60,166 nt of DNA from Haplomitrium mnioides. Its lineage: Eukaryota > Marchantiophyta > Haplomitriopsida > Calobryales. A model generated the notes under the pieces. The model searched no databases and was not told the DNA's origin. It saw only the letters and a list, made by a program, of their open reading frames with translations. Position numbers and translations under genes: made by a program. The stretch covers positions 1 through 60,166 of the forward strand of contig JBNGIS010002231.1 in the NCBI GenBank assembly GCA_049999725.1, written 5' to 3'. Below are positions 31,940 through 43,474 of the stretch, in pieces. Numbering within the stretch: position 1 is the first letter of the stretch; every line of letters starts with the position of its first letter.

Positions 31940-33955
31940 GTTAATAGATGAATAGAAAGATCAACAACATGAGTTTTTGGTAGATTCTAGAGTAGCAAAA
32001 AATTACTAATCACAAGCTATGGAAATAAAGTTTGGATTGCTACTTGAAAAAGATGAGCATAAGGTGGTAGAAATAAAGAATAGCCATAGTGAGGCTATTG
32101 AAAAATTATCTTAGAGTGAAGCTTTATATATTGGAAACTATTTTGAGAAGTTTGAATCAAAGATCACAACATTAGTGAGGTATGATGCTATTTTAGAAAT
32201 AAAACAATTCCAAAGAAATAATATGCAAGTAGATTGGAAGACGAAAAAATTGACTATATCTCATTAAAAATTTTGGAGAGATCATATATGGACTTTGTCA
32301 AGGTAGCTACCTCTATATGTGATTGGAGAAAATGTAATCAAATATCAAGACATGGTATTTCTAATACTCATACATGAGTTCAAGATGGAAACTGTAGATT
32401 TTGAGCGTAAAGTTCTACAATAACTCAAAGATGTGTTGAATGAGTTCAATGTTGGTTTTCCAAATCATTTGTCTTATGGGTTGCCATCTAAATGATATAT
32501 TGATGACAATCTTGAAGTTATTCCAAAAAGTACTCCACCTTACAGAGCATCATATCATTTACCTCGTCAAAAACTAAAAGATTGTAAAGTTCAAATTATA
32601 AATATAATGGAGAAAGAGTTAATTCAACCAATTATATCTCATTATGGTGCAACATATTATTTGTGAAGAAAAAAGATGGGAGCATGAGGATGTGTATTGA
32701 CTAACAAGCACGTAATCAACAAAAATTGAAAAAATATATATTTATATTACTAATACTAGATGAACTATTTGACCAACTTTAAGGTGCAAACTACTTAACA
32801 AAGCTAGATTTGAGAAGTGAATGTGACAAAATTCAAAACTATTGAGAGTTATATGCAAAAAAACAACAAAGTCAATATAGACATTTCAAATATCTAGTCA
32901 TGGATTTTGGACTAACTGATGCTCTTACAACATTTATATAGGTCTTATAAATGATATCTTTGGCTTTAACTTAAATAAGTTTGTTGTTAAATTTTTAGAT
33001 GATATTCTTATTTATAAAAAAATCTTTCAGAGCATTAATAACCTTCGTATAAAGTATTGAGGATACTCTGAAACTACAAGGTATACATGAAGATGTCAGA
33101 ATATGAATTCGGAAAGATGAAGATTGACCAGGTAGACCATTGTGTGAGTGCAGCAAGAATTCAAGTTTTGGATGAGAAATTGGAGGCAATTCAAAGTGAA
33201 AAGCTCATACTAATCAAACATAGCTTAAAAGTGTTTTTAGTACTAATAAAATATAACTTAAAGTGTTTTTAGATCTCACATATTTCTATCTTAAATTTGT
33301 GAAAGGTTTTGCACAAATAAGAAAATCCTTGACAAACTTCCTAAAAGCAAACCACACTCATACATAAGGAGATTTAGAGGAATCTGAATTTTAAAATTTT
33401 AATAAATCAAATTTTCATGCTCTTATTCTAAAATGGTATAACTCAAAACAACTAACCAATCTTTTAGTTGATGAATCTATAAAAGATGTGAACAAAGTTT
33501 TGCAACAAGAGTAGAAGGATAGTTTACATCATATTTGTATCTTTTTAAGAAAGTTAAGCAACATGAAGCAAATCACCTTCCAACTAGTTGATGGAAGTTA
33601 GAGATTATAATAACAACCAAACATTAGAGACATTATTTGAGAGACAAGGAGTTTATTGTAGAAATCAATCATAAACATTTAATATGCCTAGAAACATAAA
33701 ATGATCTATCTAAAAGGCAATTTTTATGAGCAAAGTAGTGAAAAAGATTCTATTTGAAGATGAGATGGCATATGTTTAATGAAAACAAGAAAGTGCACTT
33801 ACATTGACTCAAATATCTCAACTCAATATCCTGCCAAAAACCACAATTCTAACTATATAAGGAGCAAAAATATTGGTTATTTTGAAAGAAGATGAAAAGA
33901 TCATTGCAGCATGAGAGAAGAAACTAGTAGAAGTTGTGTGTGAGTGGGTTTTCTT
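31940..33955 (+). pseudogene. Protease, reverse transcriptase and RNase H of gypsy H
   Basis: Protease: FLVDSRVAKNY, with Arg (31,989-31,991) for the active-site Gly. Reverse transcriptase: IPKSTPPYRASYHLPRQKL, MEKELIQPIISHYGA, NYLTKLDLRSE, YRHFKYLVMDFGLTDA and VVKFLDDILIY (about 32,984-33,016, both Asp kept). Thumb and RNase H: KGFAQIRKSLTNFLK and LRDKEFIVEINHKHL. Stops occur every few tens of codons. Confidence 0.75.
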
Positions 33956-34225
33956 TCAAGATAAGATATAAAATCCAAATATTGTTAATTCATACTCTGA
34001 AACTTTGCACGAAAAAGCATATGATTATGCAAATGGTGGACATATTGGAGTTAAGAATACTCTAGAAAATTTTCAATGAGTTTATTATAGGTCAAAGATG
34101 TATCATGATATCAAAGAGTGTATTTAGAGTTGTGTGGCTTGTTGGCAAAATAAATCTACTAATCTCAAATGCATAGGGTTATTATTACAATTACTCATCC
34201 CAAACTGACAATAGAAACATGTGGG
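33956..34225 (+). pseudogene. Integrase zinc finger of gypsy H
   Basis: YDYANGGHIGVKNTLENF, YYRSKMYHDIKECI followed by a stop, and SCVACWQNKS form the HHCC finger of a Ty3 integrase. The catalytic core that should follow is missing where C3 begins. Confidence 0.75.
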
Positions 34226-34720
34226 AATGAATAATGTTTGTGAGTTGTTATGTTTTCTTCGGCGTTGTCTACTCTCAGATTTCTTATTGGGTGATCAAGG
34301 AATTGTGCTGAGAGTTTCAAGATTTGGGACAACAACTTTGGAAAGACCATGTTTTTGGTTGTGAGAAGGGATACTTCTAACCATTTGGATGATGCATCTA
34401 TGGTGACAAGGAAGCATCAAAATGGTCCCAAAGGTGGGGGAATAGGTCCACAGACATCAGCGTGGATTCTCTCGAAGAATCGTGATTGTTGTTTTATGGT
34501 GAGAAGGTGCAGCTCTCAATTTTCCTTGTGCACATGCTAAGCATGGGTTATCCAATGGCAGTGGGTGCACATTCTGTGGTATGCCTTTGCTATCATTTTT
34601 GATGCGGTAGAACATGTCTCGACCCAGATGCACTAGGCGGTTGTGCTATGTGGAGACAGTGGAGACCGGTTTTGTGGAGACATGATATGAGCATATTTTG
34701 GTAGTGTAAAATCTAGGTGG
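34226..34720 (-). pseudogene. Integrase start of copia C3
   Basis: GRDMFYRIKNDSKGIPQN, CLACAQGKLRAAPS, FLVTIDASSKWLEVSLLT, KLLSQILKLSAQFLDHP and LRVDNAEE align with P at 17,220-17,650. The second catalytic Asp (VDNA) is intact here. Coding stops shortly after it at the truncation. Confidence 0.83.
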
Positions 34721-35200
34721 TGATAGTGAGAAGGATTCATGTATGTCAAAGCCCGTTGTTGTTGGCTTCAGTATCTTGAAAAGATCCGGTTTGAATGTGA
34801 AAGCTGTTTTGTCGTATATCATGGAAACTGATGATGTTTCTGGTTGCTGTAGGTGCATAAATTGCAGATTTGATATCCAGTCTAGTTCCTTTCGGAAATA
34901 GTATGGTTTCCTATTACTCATCATGGTCGACCATGTCCTTCTTCAATTTTTTTGTGGCCGATCGTTGTCATAGGCCTGAAAGAAGGTATGATTGATGAGA
35001 AGTATTTTTGGTCTTGCAATATGGTGTGCAAAGATCCACTGTCTACAATGCAGGTTATTTCAGTGTCATTTTTCTGGTTTGACAGATATAAATAAGTCAT
35101 GTGACTTTCAAGATGTAGATTGTACTATGGATATTCATCAATGTCTATCACTTCCAGTAAGTTGCCCTGTATCTTGTGGTTGTGAGGTTTGATACTTTGT
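34721..35200 (-). pseudogene. Protease of copia C3
   Basis: The minus strand reads EITCIVDSGSLHTI with an intact D-S-G (about 35,034-35,045), unlike P. It is followed by SFRPMTTI and GYQICNL. Frame broken downstream. Confidence 0.78.
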
Positions 35201-36150
35201 TGGTATAGTCGCGCTAGGTGCACGGGTACTCTGCAAATGGGCTAGGTGTGGCCACGTGTGCCACAGCAATTGCAAGTTGTTTGGGGCTGGCGCAAATGAG
35301 AATGAGTTCGCCAGCCTCTATGAGATTGTCTGCCACCTCTATTGTTCCATGTGTGTTGTGAAGCGCATTCTGGTGTCGTCAATGTGTGATGTTTGTTATG
35401 TCAATCCCTGTTATTGGGTGTCAGAGGTCGACTAGTGGTCGGATGGATGGTGCTCCCCCTGAATCTGGAGTGTCCTCTTCCTCTGCCTCTTGAGAGGTTT
35501 TTGTTTCTGGATCAAGGGTACAGCCCAGTCCTTGTAAAGTATGATTTAAGGTTCTGTGAGAGAGCGGCAGACCCTGGAGGTCTTTTCTCTCGTTTTCCAT
35601 GTGGAGTAATTGATGCTTTTCATCTAGTAGCATGTATGCTATGAGTTCAGAGTATCAAGCGAATCACATATTGCGATATTGTGGTGCTTAGATGAGATTG
35701 CTCATAGGAAAAGTAGATAGAGTTTTCTCTATCTATTCTTCGTCGGTCACGGGGTGATTACAGATTGCCAATTGTGAGACATTGCAAAATAGTTCATTGT
35801 TGTAATTTACTATGGACGTATGGTCCTGAACTCGGAGATTAATTCAATCATGTCTCACTGCAGGGAGCATTATGCTTGTCAGATGGTCAAATCTGAGTTT
35901 CAGTTCTTCCCACAATAGGCAAGGACTATCTATTATAGTTCAGGTATTGTAGCCTTAGGGGTTGCACCAGGTGGTGTCAAATCAGGATGAGGGCTCTGGC
36001 TGCATCACAGAAGGTGATGTCATTGTCTGTGTTGATTGTTTCACAGATACCCTTGGATGTCAAATACGTTGTGATGTCTAGCGACCATGATGAGTAGTTA
36101 GATCTATCCAATCTCAGTGCCTGGAATTTTAGAGATTCTACAGATGCCAT
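35201..36150 (-). pseudogene. Gag of copia C3
   Basis: MASVESLKFQALRLDRSNYSS starts at 36,150. Then DITFCDAARALILI, NLRVQDHTSIVNYNNELF, EKTLSTFPMSNLI and YSELIAYMLLDEKHQ. The knuckle reads CNCCGTRGH-T-stop-PIC near 35,235-35,275, one codon lost. The same frame is open upstream of the Met, as in P. Confidence 0.85.
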
Positions 36151-38168
36151 TTGCTGGTCTATGCTCTGTTTTGCTGAGAATACTTGTGAATGAGGAAGAT
36201 GAACCAGATTGTCTAGCGAGTGCAGCTGCTGGGTCAAGGCTGTGATTGTCTGCACTTGGTACAAATTGGTAATTGATCTGAGTTCAGTCGATCATGGACC
36301 TTTGTACATGATTATGTTTTCTACTTTAAGCGGAAAGATCAAAAACTGAAACGAAAAACAGGAAAGAATTGACTAAATGCGAGTCAATCGGTATATACTA
36401 CCAAGAAATGAAATAAAAAATTGATGTTGCTAATGAATAAAGAAACTGCCCTGAAAAAGTATGTCTCTACTTCTGCTGGTGTGCTTGTGTCATGTCCTCC
36501 AAGAGTTGTCCTGGTGTGAGCCTAATCCCCAATCGCTGTTGTGCTGTTCTGCAATCCTGATTATGTAAAGAAAGAAGAAGTAAAAGTTCCACGTATGGCC
36601 AGACAGAGGTTTAGCTTGTGGAGGTGACAAGGGTCAGCGTTTCTTGCTAGTATGAGATTGGCATTCTCTGCCAAAATTATTTCAGAATCAAAGAGTATGT
36701 TCCTTGTGAGGGAGAGATTCGTTCAGAGAAGAAGAAAAGAATCAATCAAAGATAATCAAGAGATGGGTTGAGAAAGTTGAACCGCGAAGTTTTGGAACAT
36801 ACAGTGAGAGATCCTTAAGTGACAAGATGCAGTGTTGCCCTGCCGTTGAATGTTGATATAGCTCTGTGTAGTCACTTGTGTGAAGGTATCTTTCACTGAA
36901 AGTATCTCTAGCTGAGCCTTTGTTGCTGCTTGGACAAGTGAGTCAAACTTGTGCATAGTTATGTGTAGCCTATGCCCTGTCTCTCCCTTGCTTAGATAGT
37001 GCTCCTGTTGTGAGGGACAGTAAAGAACCAAAACAGTAACAAGGTAATACCACAAACTGAGAAGGAAGGAACAATGGGAAGGTGGTGAGTTTGGATGCTT
37101 GTCCTTCAAGGTTAGAAACGAACAAAGGAAGGTAAGATGAAAGAGTCTAGTGTAAGGGTTCGTATACTCTGGTGTCGAAGAAGAACAAGTGTACATGCTG
37201 GTGAGGTGTATTGTGCTGGATAGTCCCTAGCAAAGAAAATGGAGGAGACAAGAGTCTCACAAAGAACCACAGATTGAGATAGTCAAGAGAGATCGCAATG
37301 GAAACAGAACGAAACAGGAGAGTATGATCTGATAGGCGTTGTTGTCAAAGAACAGGAGTAGTAGACAACTTTAGCTTGTCTTAGGCGAGGAACCAAGAAA
37401 GAAAAACAAGGAGGATACAATGCAGGCCGGCCTCGGACAAGGGTAGGATGTTGTGGTGCTGTGTTGGAGTCGTCAAGTAAAGAAGGCAGTAAACCAATGC
37501 TGCTTGGATGTCGTCGAGGAGAGGGAGACAAAAGAAAGGAAAGGTCACCCGTGAAGTTGATGCAAGGAGCAATGTCATCGAGTAGAGAGAAAAAAAGGTC
37601 TCCAGGCAGGTACCACAAAGTGTCACCAAACAGGACAGTCAATATCCGCCAAGCAAAAGAAAGGGTAAGAGGTTCGCCAAATAGGGAATGCAAGGTTGCC
37701 GAGTAAATGAGTCGAGCGTCGTCAAGCAGAGGAGCAAGAAATTGCCAAGAAAAGAAAGGATTCATCAAGTAGAGGACCAAGAAATTGCCAGTCGAAGTGT
37801 CGAGTTGCGGCAGCTTTGAAGGTGAGTGAAGCATTGAGCAAGACGAGGAGCAAAACCGATGAGCAAAAATGATGAGCTAGGGTCGCGAAGGTGAGCGCCC
37901 TCTAGTTCATACAAGAAGGTATTCAAAAGAAAAAAAAAGGGATGAAAATGAATGAAATGAAGAGCATAAGAAAGAGGTGCTCAAGAATGCTTTGTTAGAA
38001 AAATAGCGAAGGAGAAGGGGTATCTGGGGGAGCAAAGTAGTGGGAAAAAAAAAGGAGTTCAGCGCACATAATAAGGAATGTGAGTACGTAGATGGCGAGT
38101 ATGTAGGAGCTTCTTCAAATGTTGGTGCGGATTGAGCGCATGCAGAAAAAAAAATTTGTGGAGTCCGT
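36151..38168 (-). other. 5' leader of copia C3
   Basis: Homologous to the P leader along its length. No recognisable protein. The frame opens on both strands without domain signals. Confidence 0.65.
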
Positions 38169-38181
38169 CATGTTGACAACC
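38169..38181 (-). other. Primer-binding site of copia C3
   Basis: The minus strand GGTTGTCAACATG directly follows the LTR, a diverged form of CGTTATCAGCACG. Confidence 0.5.
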
Positions 38182-38291
38182 TGTTATCGCATAAGCACTG
38201 TACGCACACACACATGGGAGTCTCCCAGATGAATTAGTAGAATAGATCATGGATCACCACTTACATAGGGTATATATATGTTCCTATAACA
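38182..38291 (-). repeat. 5' LTR of copia C3 (110 bp)
   Basis: On the minus strand TGTTATAGGAACATATATA to ATGCGATAACA, matching the P 5' LTR. Confidence 0.8.
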
Positions 38292-39060
38292 GCTATGAAT
38301 TTGATGGTCAAATTAAGCAAGCCAATTGCATTATTGAAGATATGTTAAGAGCGTTTTGCTTTGGAAGAACAAGAAACACGAGATTGATTGTTTCTTCTTG
38401 TCAAGTTCTCTTACAACAACTCACTCAATAGTTCAACTCGAACCAAACCTTTTGTTTTGATGCATGGTAGAAATCCAACCACACTTTCTAGTTTTGCTCA
38501 TACCTCATTTTTTCCTTCTAAAAATCCAGTCATAGATGATTTTCTCTACTATCTACACCAAGGCGTTGGCTGGAACAAGAAAAAACTTGAATTTTTTTTG
38601 AAATCTTCAAAAAATATGTCAATTTTCATTGATGTGAAGTCACCTTTGCTATGGAGTACCAAGTTTGTCTATCTACCACCAATCCTCCTCTACTTTAATC
38701 TTGCAAGCTCATTGTTTGCTTTATCTTACCTAGTACTAGTAATGTATGCTTGCATTTGCAAAGTGGCATATACATTGGCCTTACCTACTCATATGAAAAT
38801 TCATCTGGTATTTCATGTTTCTCTATTTTATGACTTTGTACATCACTTTGACACACTTATTTCTACACATGTTTCTCTCTCCTCTACTTGAACTTGTTGA
38901 TGGTCACAAGAAGTTTGAAGTTAAACAACTCTTACAAAAACATACTTGTCATTGTGGTCATTGCAAGATTACTGATTGTTTGATTCTCTCAAAGGACTGC
39001 CAATTTATGAAACCCACTTGGAAGTCATATTGAAAATCTTGACAATCAAGCTTGCCTCAA
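38292..39060 (+). pseudogene. Gypsy integrase tail and chromodomain relic (F)
   Basis: FDGQIKQANCIIEDMLRAF is the end of the integrase core (family DGQTE; here Lys replaces Glu). VKFSYNNSLNSSTRTKPFVL, MHGRNPTT and THMKIHLVFHVSLF follow. HKKFEVKQLLQKHT is a degraded chromodomain start. It starts exactly at the C3 LTR and is in the same orientation as H, so H and F may be one element split by C3, with about 300 bp of core lost. A diverged copy of another gypsy family is the alternative. Confidence 0.75.
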
Positions 39061-39119
39061 GTGTGGCACAATGCATTCCATAATTAAGTGTTGACTTATT
39101 TACTGTTGGCTGCATAGGT

Positions 39120-39935
39120 TGACCTTCAACTAGGAAAAAGCAAAAGATAACCGAGCTACCAAATCGCTCATCAAAAAAATCACAGAGTCAACCACAACAA
39201 AAGCTTGGTCTCACAGTTTCTCTCCAAAGTGTTCCTCCACCACCTTTTCTTCCAAATGCAGTTTAGAAAAATTTCTCTTCTTCAAAGGACAATTCAAATA
39301 AGGAGCTGGCCTTAGCCAACACAAGTCTTGAGAACGAAGAGAGGCGATTAAAAAGGGATGATCATATCCTATAAGAGGGAATAACTGAATCATTAGAGAA
39401 CATCTTAGTAAGACAAGAACAAAATTAGGGAGGTGGTAATTCAAAGATATCAAGTGTGGGATGAGGCCCATCATCATCCATATGGAGAATTTGAATATCT
39501 CTAAGCCAAGGATGGAGAACTAAGGATTGTTTCATATAAAGCAATTCAATAAATATTTTGTTGAGCTTTTGGCACATTGTATGCCTACATACAAGTATGC
39601 AGACTCAATTTTTATTGTGGTGGTGGATCCTAAATGTGGGCTCAAAGATAAGTCAAAGTTTGACAAAAAGAGCCCTACAAAGTACCAGTACAAGATTGAC
39701 GGAGGCAATCATGGGGCTGCTGCAAGGCAACTCTTGATCACCAAGTATGGAGCAAAGAATCCAATGTTGTTGCTTTATAGCAGCTATGTATATGTGGTGC
39801 TGACACCAAGAGAAGCTTGTATTTTGCAGTAGATGACAATTGCAACCATAGATATAGTTTGGAAATGATCTCAATTCAAAAAGTTGAGTATTGGCATCTA
39901 CAATTTGTGGAGAATGCCAACAAATTAAAGTTCTA
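39120..39935 (+). pseudogene. ParB-like domain relic (second copy of the family at 49-52 kb)
   Basis: Frames open between stops read KITELPNRSSKKSQSQ, SVPPPPFLPNAV, LENEERRLKRDDHIL, MENLNISKPRMEN, then from 39,527 LAHCMPTYKYADSIFIVVVD, KYQYKIDGGNHGAAARQLL, VYVVLTPREA and, after a one-base shift, SIQKVEYWHLQFVEN. The GGNH-x3-ARQ block resembles the G-x-R/H-R-x3-A motif of ParB/sulfiredoxin-fold proteins. The minus-strand relic at 50,560-50,975 aligns along the same blocks. Not a gypsy or copia protein. Confidence 0.6.
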
Positions 39936-39944
39936 GAATGACAA

Positions 39945-40145
39945 CTTTAGAAGAAGACAAGTACATGTGACCAACAAAGAATTGAAGGGTAATAGAAGAT
40001 TATAGAATAAGGATATGGAGTAGAAGAAAAATCAAAGAGAGATAGAAGGTTTTTAGAAAATTATATATAGCAAAATGAGAATAAAAGTATAGGTGGTCCA
40101 ATTAGATAAGTATAGAAAAAAGAACCAATGAGATTCTACTATTGT
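39945..40145 (+). repeat. Copy of the sequence at 29,890-30,120
   Basis: It shares AATAGAAG, GAGATAGAAGG, AATAAAAGTAT, AATTAGATAAG and ACCAATGAG in order. Probably LTR-derived (family of gypsy H). Ends not defined. Confidence 0.5.
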
Positions 40146-40156
40146 TTTGTTGTAGC

Positions 40157-40690
40157 TAGAAACATATGTAATTAAGTTCATCTTATCTGCTCTAATAGCT
40201 ATTTAGGGTTTAGAAGTAGTTTAAAAGGTTTTTATTCATAGCTTATAGTCTTTTTTGCACAAGGAAACATATGTCATTAAGTTCATCTAGTGTATACAAA
40301 TGGCTGGTTAGAGTTCAACAAGTAAAAAGGTTGTCATTTGTGTTCAATAGTTTTGTTGCATTTAGAATCACTAAGTTCATATGATCTACCCAAATAGTTT
40401 TTTTTATGGTTCAGCAAGTACTCAAAGATATTGTTACTCATGGTCTACAGTTTTTTTGCATTTAAAAACATAAGTTATTGCATCTTATTTATTTTAATGG
40501 TTGTTTAAAGTTTATTAAGTGCTTAAAGTAGTTGTCATTAATGTTCTATAGTGTACTTGTAACTAGAAACATACTCCATTACGTTTATATTATCTACTCT
40601 AATAGTTTTTTAGGGTTTAGCATGTAACTAAAGAGGTTGCTATTAATTTTCTAAGATTTTGTTGCAACTAGAAACATATGCTCTTCTTAA
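40157..40690 (+). repeat. Tandem array of about 102-bp units
   Basis: Units start TAGAAACATATG or a variant at about 40,157, 40,261, 40,363, 40,463, 40,564 and 40,669 (partial). Each contains AAGTTCAT, then TAGTTTTTTAGGGTTTAGCA or a variant, GTTGTCATT, and ends TTTGTTGCA. Roughly five copies, moderately diverged. Noncoding. Confidence 0.85.
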
Positions 40691-42254
40691 ATGGACAATT
40701 GAATGAGTCTTTGTAATGTCTCTTAAAATTTCTTTGTGATGTCTTGTACAACCTAATACCCTCCATACTACTGGCTAGAAGCCCAACATAGGCCACATTC
40801 TCCTCTCTTATCATTGTTTCTAGGTTGAGGATCCTAAGATTTTTATTTCTTAGTTGGGCTGCTCTACATGTAAATCTGATACTTTGTGAGATTCTAACTT
40901 GTCCTACAAGAAACTAGCCATTTGTGGGCTAATCTACTTGAATCAATTTGCTTGATCACATCAAGCTTGGTATTGAATAGGTTTCAATACTCTAGTTTTC
41001 TTGGCTTGTGTATTTGCTGCCATCCCTATCACATCATTCCAGATTTTGGTTTTCATTTTAGGGTTTTTGAGTTTTTTTTTTTTGTATCTAAGTATATAAG
41101 GCTTTGTATTTCTATCAAAAGGTTATCTCTTGATGTTGTATGAACAAGAGGAGAGTTGAGGATTTCTAGATTTTGGAGAAATATGAATTCCTTTAGAGAA
41201 AAGTTCCATTGGCTAAAATGTCAAATAGGTTGCACATTCGAATTTCTTGAGAGTTGCATTCAAGAAAAGTACATCCAACGATCAAGATTTCTCCCCAAAG
41301 CACCTTTGGCAGTGTAGAGTGCTGTTGGGAGAAATTGGGTCCAAGAAGTTGAGGGTGTCATGGTATTTTGTATTGCTAGAGAGTTGGAAAGAAACTGCGC
41401 AGTTTTGTGATTCAAATTTGAGAAGAAGCTCTACAAAATTTTGTGGAAAATTTTGCTAGTTTTTATGAAGAGCTTCTTTGTTGGTTGAAAACCAAATTGC
41501 TGGAAGAGGTGAATTGTGCTTGACTATGCATTGAAGAAACCTATGCAAATTTCTCATGTTGTTTGTTTTCTCGTTTGTGAGTTTTCTGTAGGCAAAGTTT
41601 TGGATACTCGACACTCTTGGTGGGCTGCATGTGTGCAAGCCTTCAGGCAGAGAACCATGGGAGCAATTCTAGGGATTTTTTGACTTCCCTTGTTGATTAA
41701 AATTTGTTAAAGGATTTGCATGAGGCTCATATTTTTTTGTGGTCGATTGCTGCTGGGATTCTGTCGAAGAGGCTAATTGTCAAAAGAGTTTTATCCATTG
41801 AAAATCTTTTGAAAGGAGAAGCTGCAAGGAACTTTGTTGTCCTAGTGTGAGGAGAGGCTGCAAGCAAATTTGTCAAAACAAACTTACTCAAGATTTTGTG
41901 AGCAGCAGGCATTCTTGGCAAAAGATTTGGTGTTAGGGTTTTTGTACAAAAGATGCGGCCTAGATTTTGTCGATGGCAAACTGTCACAGACAAATTCTTG
42001 AGTAGGAATTTTGTGACTTCGTTCCCTGCCTTGATTTTTTTTAGCATATTGTCAAGGTGCAATGTCAAAAATCATCAAGCAAAGGACTTCTTGCTAGTGC
42101 TTTGTTAAGCAACAGTTAGGGATTTCTTTGAGCAATGGTTTCTGAGTATTTTGTTGAAACCTTGGAAATTTTTGAGCAAAGACATTTTTGTTCAAGAAGA
42201 TATTTGCAAGCATTTAGTTGAACAGAATTTTACCCAAAAGAAAAAATAGACTGA
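40691..42254. other. No gene recognised
   Basis: AT-rich sequence with a T run at 41,060-41,090 and TATATAAGGC near 41,094, which could be a promoter. From 41,200 there is an irregular repetition of TTTTGTGG, CTTGGCAAA and AAGAGTT-type words, as seen in retrotransposon leaders. It may be the LTR or leader of relic I, but nothing anchors that. Confidence 0.4.
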
Positions 42255-42272
42255 AAGCACATATGTGTCAGG

Positions 42273-42470
42273 GGAATACTTTGCAATCATTGGAATTCTG
42301 AAGGATCTGCTTTTGTTATAGTTGGTGAGGATGGTGTTGTAAAGATCTGGTCTTGCAGTGGTATGCATAAAGCAACCCTTGCTAAAAGTGGATATTTTGT
42401 GTATGATGTAGCATGGGGTCCAAATTCTGATCAAGTTTTGTTCACCATTGGCAATAGCATTGTTATTACA
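42273..42470 (+). pseudogene. IFT80: IFT80-like exon fragment (WD40 repeats)
   Basis: 66 codons encode two WD40 blades: HWNSEGSAFVIVGEDGVVKI, then WS-x-SGM, TLAKSGYFVYDVAWGPNSDQ and VLFTIGNSIVI. These match the IFT80 region RWN..GTALVTVGEDG / KIWSKSGMLRSTLAQ / VYSVAWGPDSEKVLY at nearly every landmark. The similarity starts right after TGTGTCAG, a good 3' splice site (AG at 42,270-42,271), and ends where an exon could end; the frame hits TGA at 42,483-42,485. IFT80 is part of the IFT-B complex used to build cilia. Neighbouring exons are not visible. It could be a lone real exon in a giant intron, or a captured or decayed fragment. Confidence 0.75.
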
Positions 42471-42485
42471 AGTGGCTTTTTTTGA

Positions 42486-43474
42486 TGGCTTTGAGCTTCA
42501 GTGAAGGCTGCTGGAATTCCAAGAGAATTGTTGCAAGATCATAATTGAGCAGATCTCTCAGACCATTGGAGAAACTTGTCTAGAGTGCCAAGCACACCAA
42601 TTGCATAAGAACTGCTACAGAAAATTTTCAAGCAGCAGCCTCAATCATTAGTGTAGAAGCTTTTTTTTTTTCAAGGAATTCTAGTGTTGCAAGCTCTTTG
42701 TTGATCGAAAATCCTTTTTCAACATTCAGTTCTTTAATCCAGAGGCGGAATACTGTTTTGAAGGTAATGGACAAAAAACTTGATCCAACAAAGAAAGAGA
42801 AATTAGCCCAGAGCCTTGTGTTGAGCTGTGTAATGTGCTTGGAAGAGTACCCATCAAGCTCCAAGTGCACATGCATTTCTAGAAGCTACAGTCTACTGGA
42901 TTGAAATAGGAGAAGAAACCTCTGAAAGTTTTCGAGGCTGTGCACAAAAACTTGGGAAATTTAGAATTTTGAAAATTAGATCTTGAGATCTCACATGTTG
43001 GAGAATAGCAGCAAATTTCAGGTTTGAAAAATCTGAACCCATGTTTTGAGCAATATAGAAAAGATACTAGAACTAAAGAGCCAAACCTAAGTTAGTCACA
43101 AAGAAGAAAACTGAGAATCGGTCAATTGTGCTCAAGTGAAGAGCAAAGTGCTCTATTTCAATTTGATTCTCATCTTTATTCTAGATTGAAAGAAGACAAA
43201 TCAATTTACAGATTGTGTGACTGCCACTCATCCACTTCTGCACAAGTTTGGTCGATGTACACAAATCGGCTTAAAATACCCTTTATTCTTCTCTGCGCAT
43301 GGCACACTGTCATTTCAAACCCTAGTTGATTGGGAAACTCATTGCTCAAGGGGAAGACCAACATATTGTTGAATCTAATTGAAGATCAACATGGAGCAAG
43401 TAAGTAGAAGATTGCAATACAGGTTCACTTGAAGTGGCACACAATTTTGGCCAATTGTAAGAACAACTAATCAG
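42486..43474. other. No gene recognised
   Basis: Short open frames (for example 42,698-42,904 plus, 43,126-43,329 plus) show no known domain. No further IFT80 exon was found. Base composition and word use resemble 41,200-42,250. Confidence 0.4.

Larger units (their letters stand above)
30883..34225 (+). mobile_element. Ty3/gypsy element H, very degenerate
   Basis: Gag, protease, reverse transcriptase, RNase H and integrase finger fragments follow in Ty3 order on the plus strand, each with many stops. It stops at the boundary with copia C3 near 34,225. Element F beyond C3 may be its continuation. Confidence 0.75.
34226..38291 (-). mobile_element. Ty1/copia element C3, 3'-truncated
   Basis: Minus strand: LTR 38,291-38,182, primer site, leader of about 2.0 kb, gag, protease, integrase up to the second catalytic Asp, then truncation near 34,226. 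It is the same family as P. Reverse transcriptase, RNase H and the 3' LTR are absent. Confidence 0.85.

Noticed and set aside
36756-37834. Open frames of 146 and 183 codons on the minus strand
   Set aside because: They lie in the copia C3 leader, and the homologous P leader does not keep the frames open.
41727-42068. 113-codon minus-strand frame
   Set aside because: Repetitive Leu/Lys/Thr composition opposite the IFT80-side sequence, no domain, no conserved neighbour.
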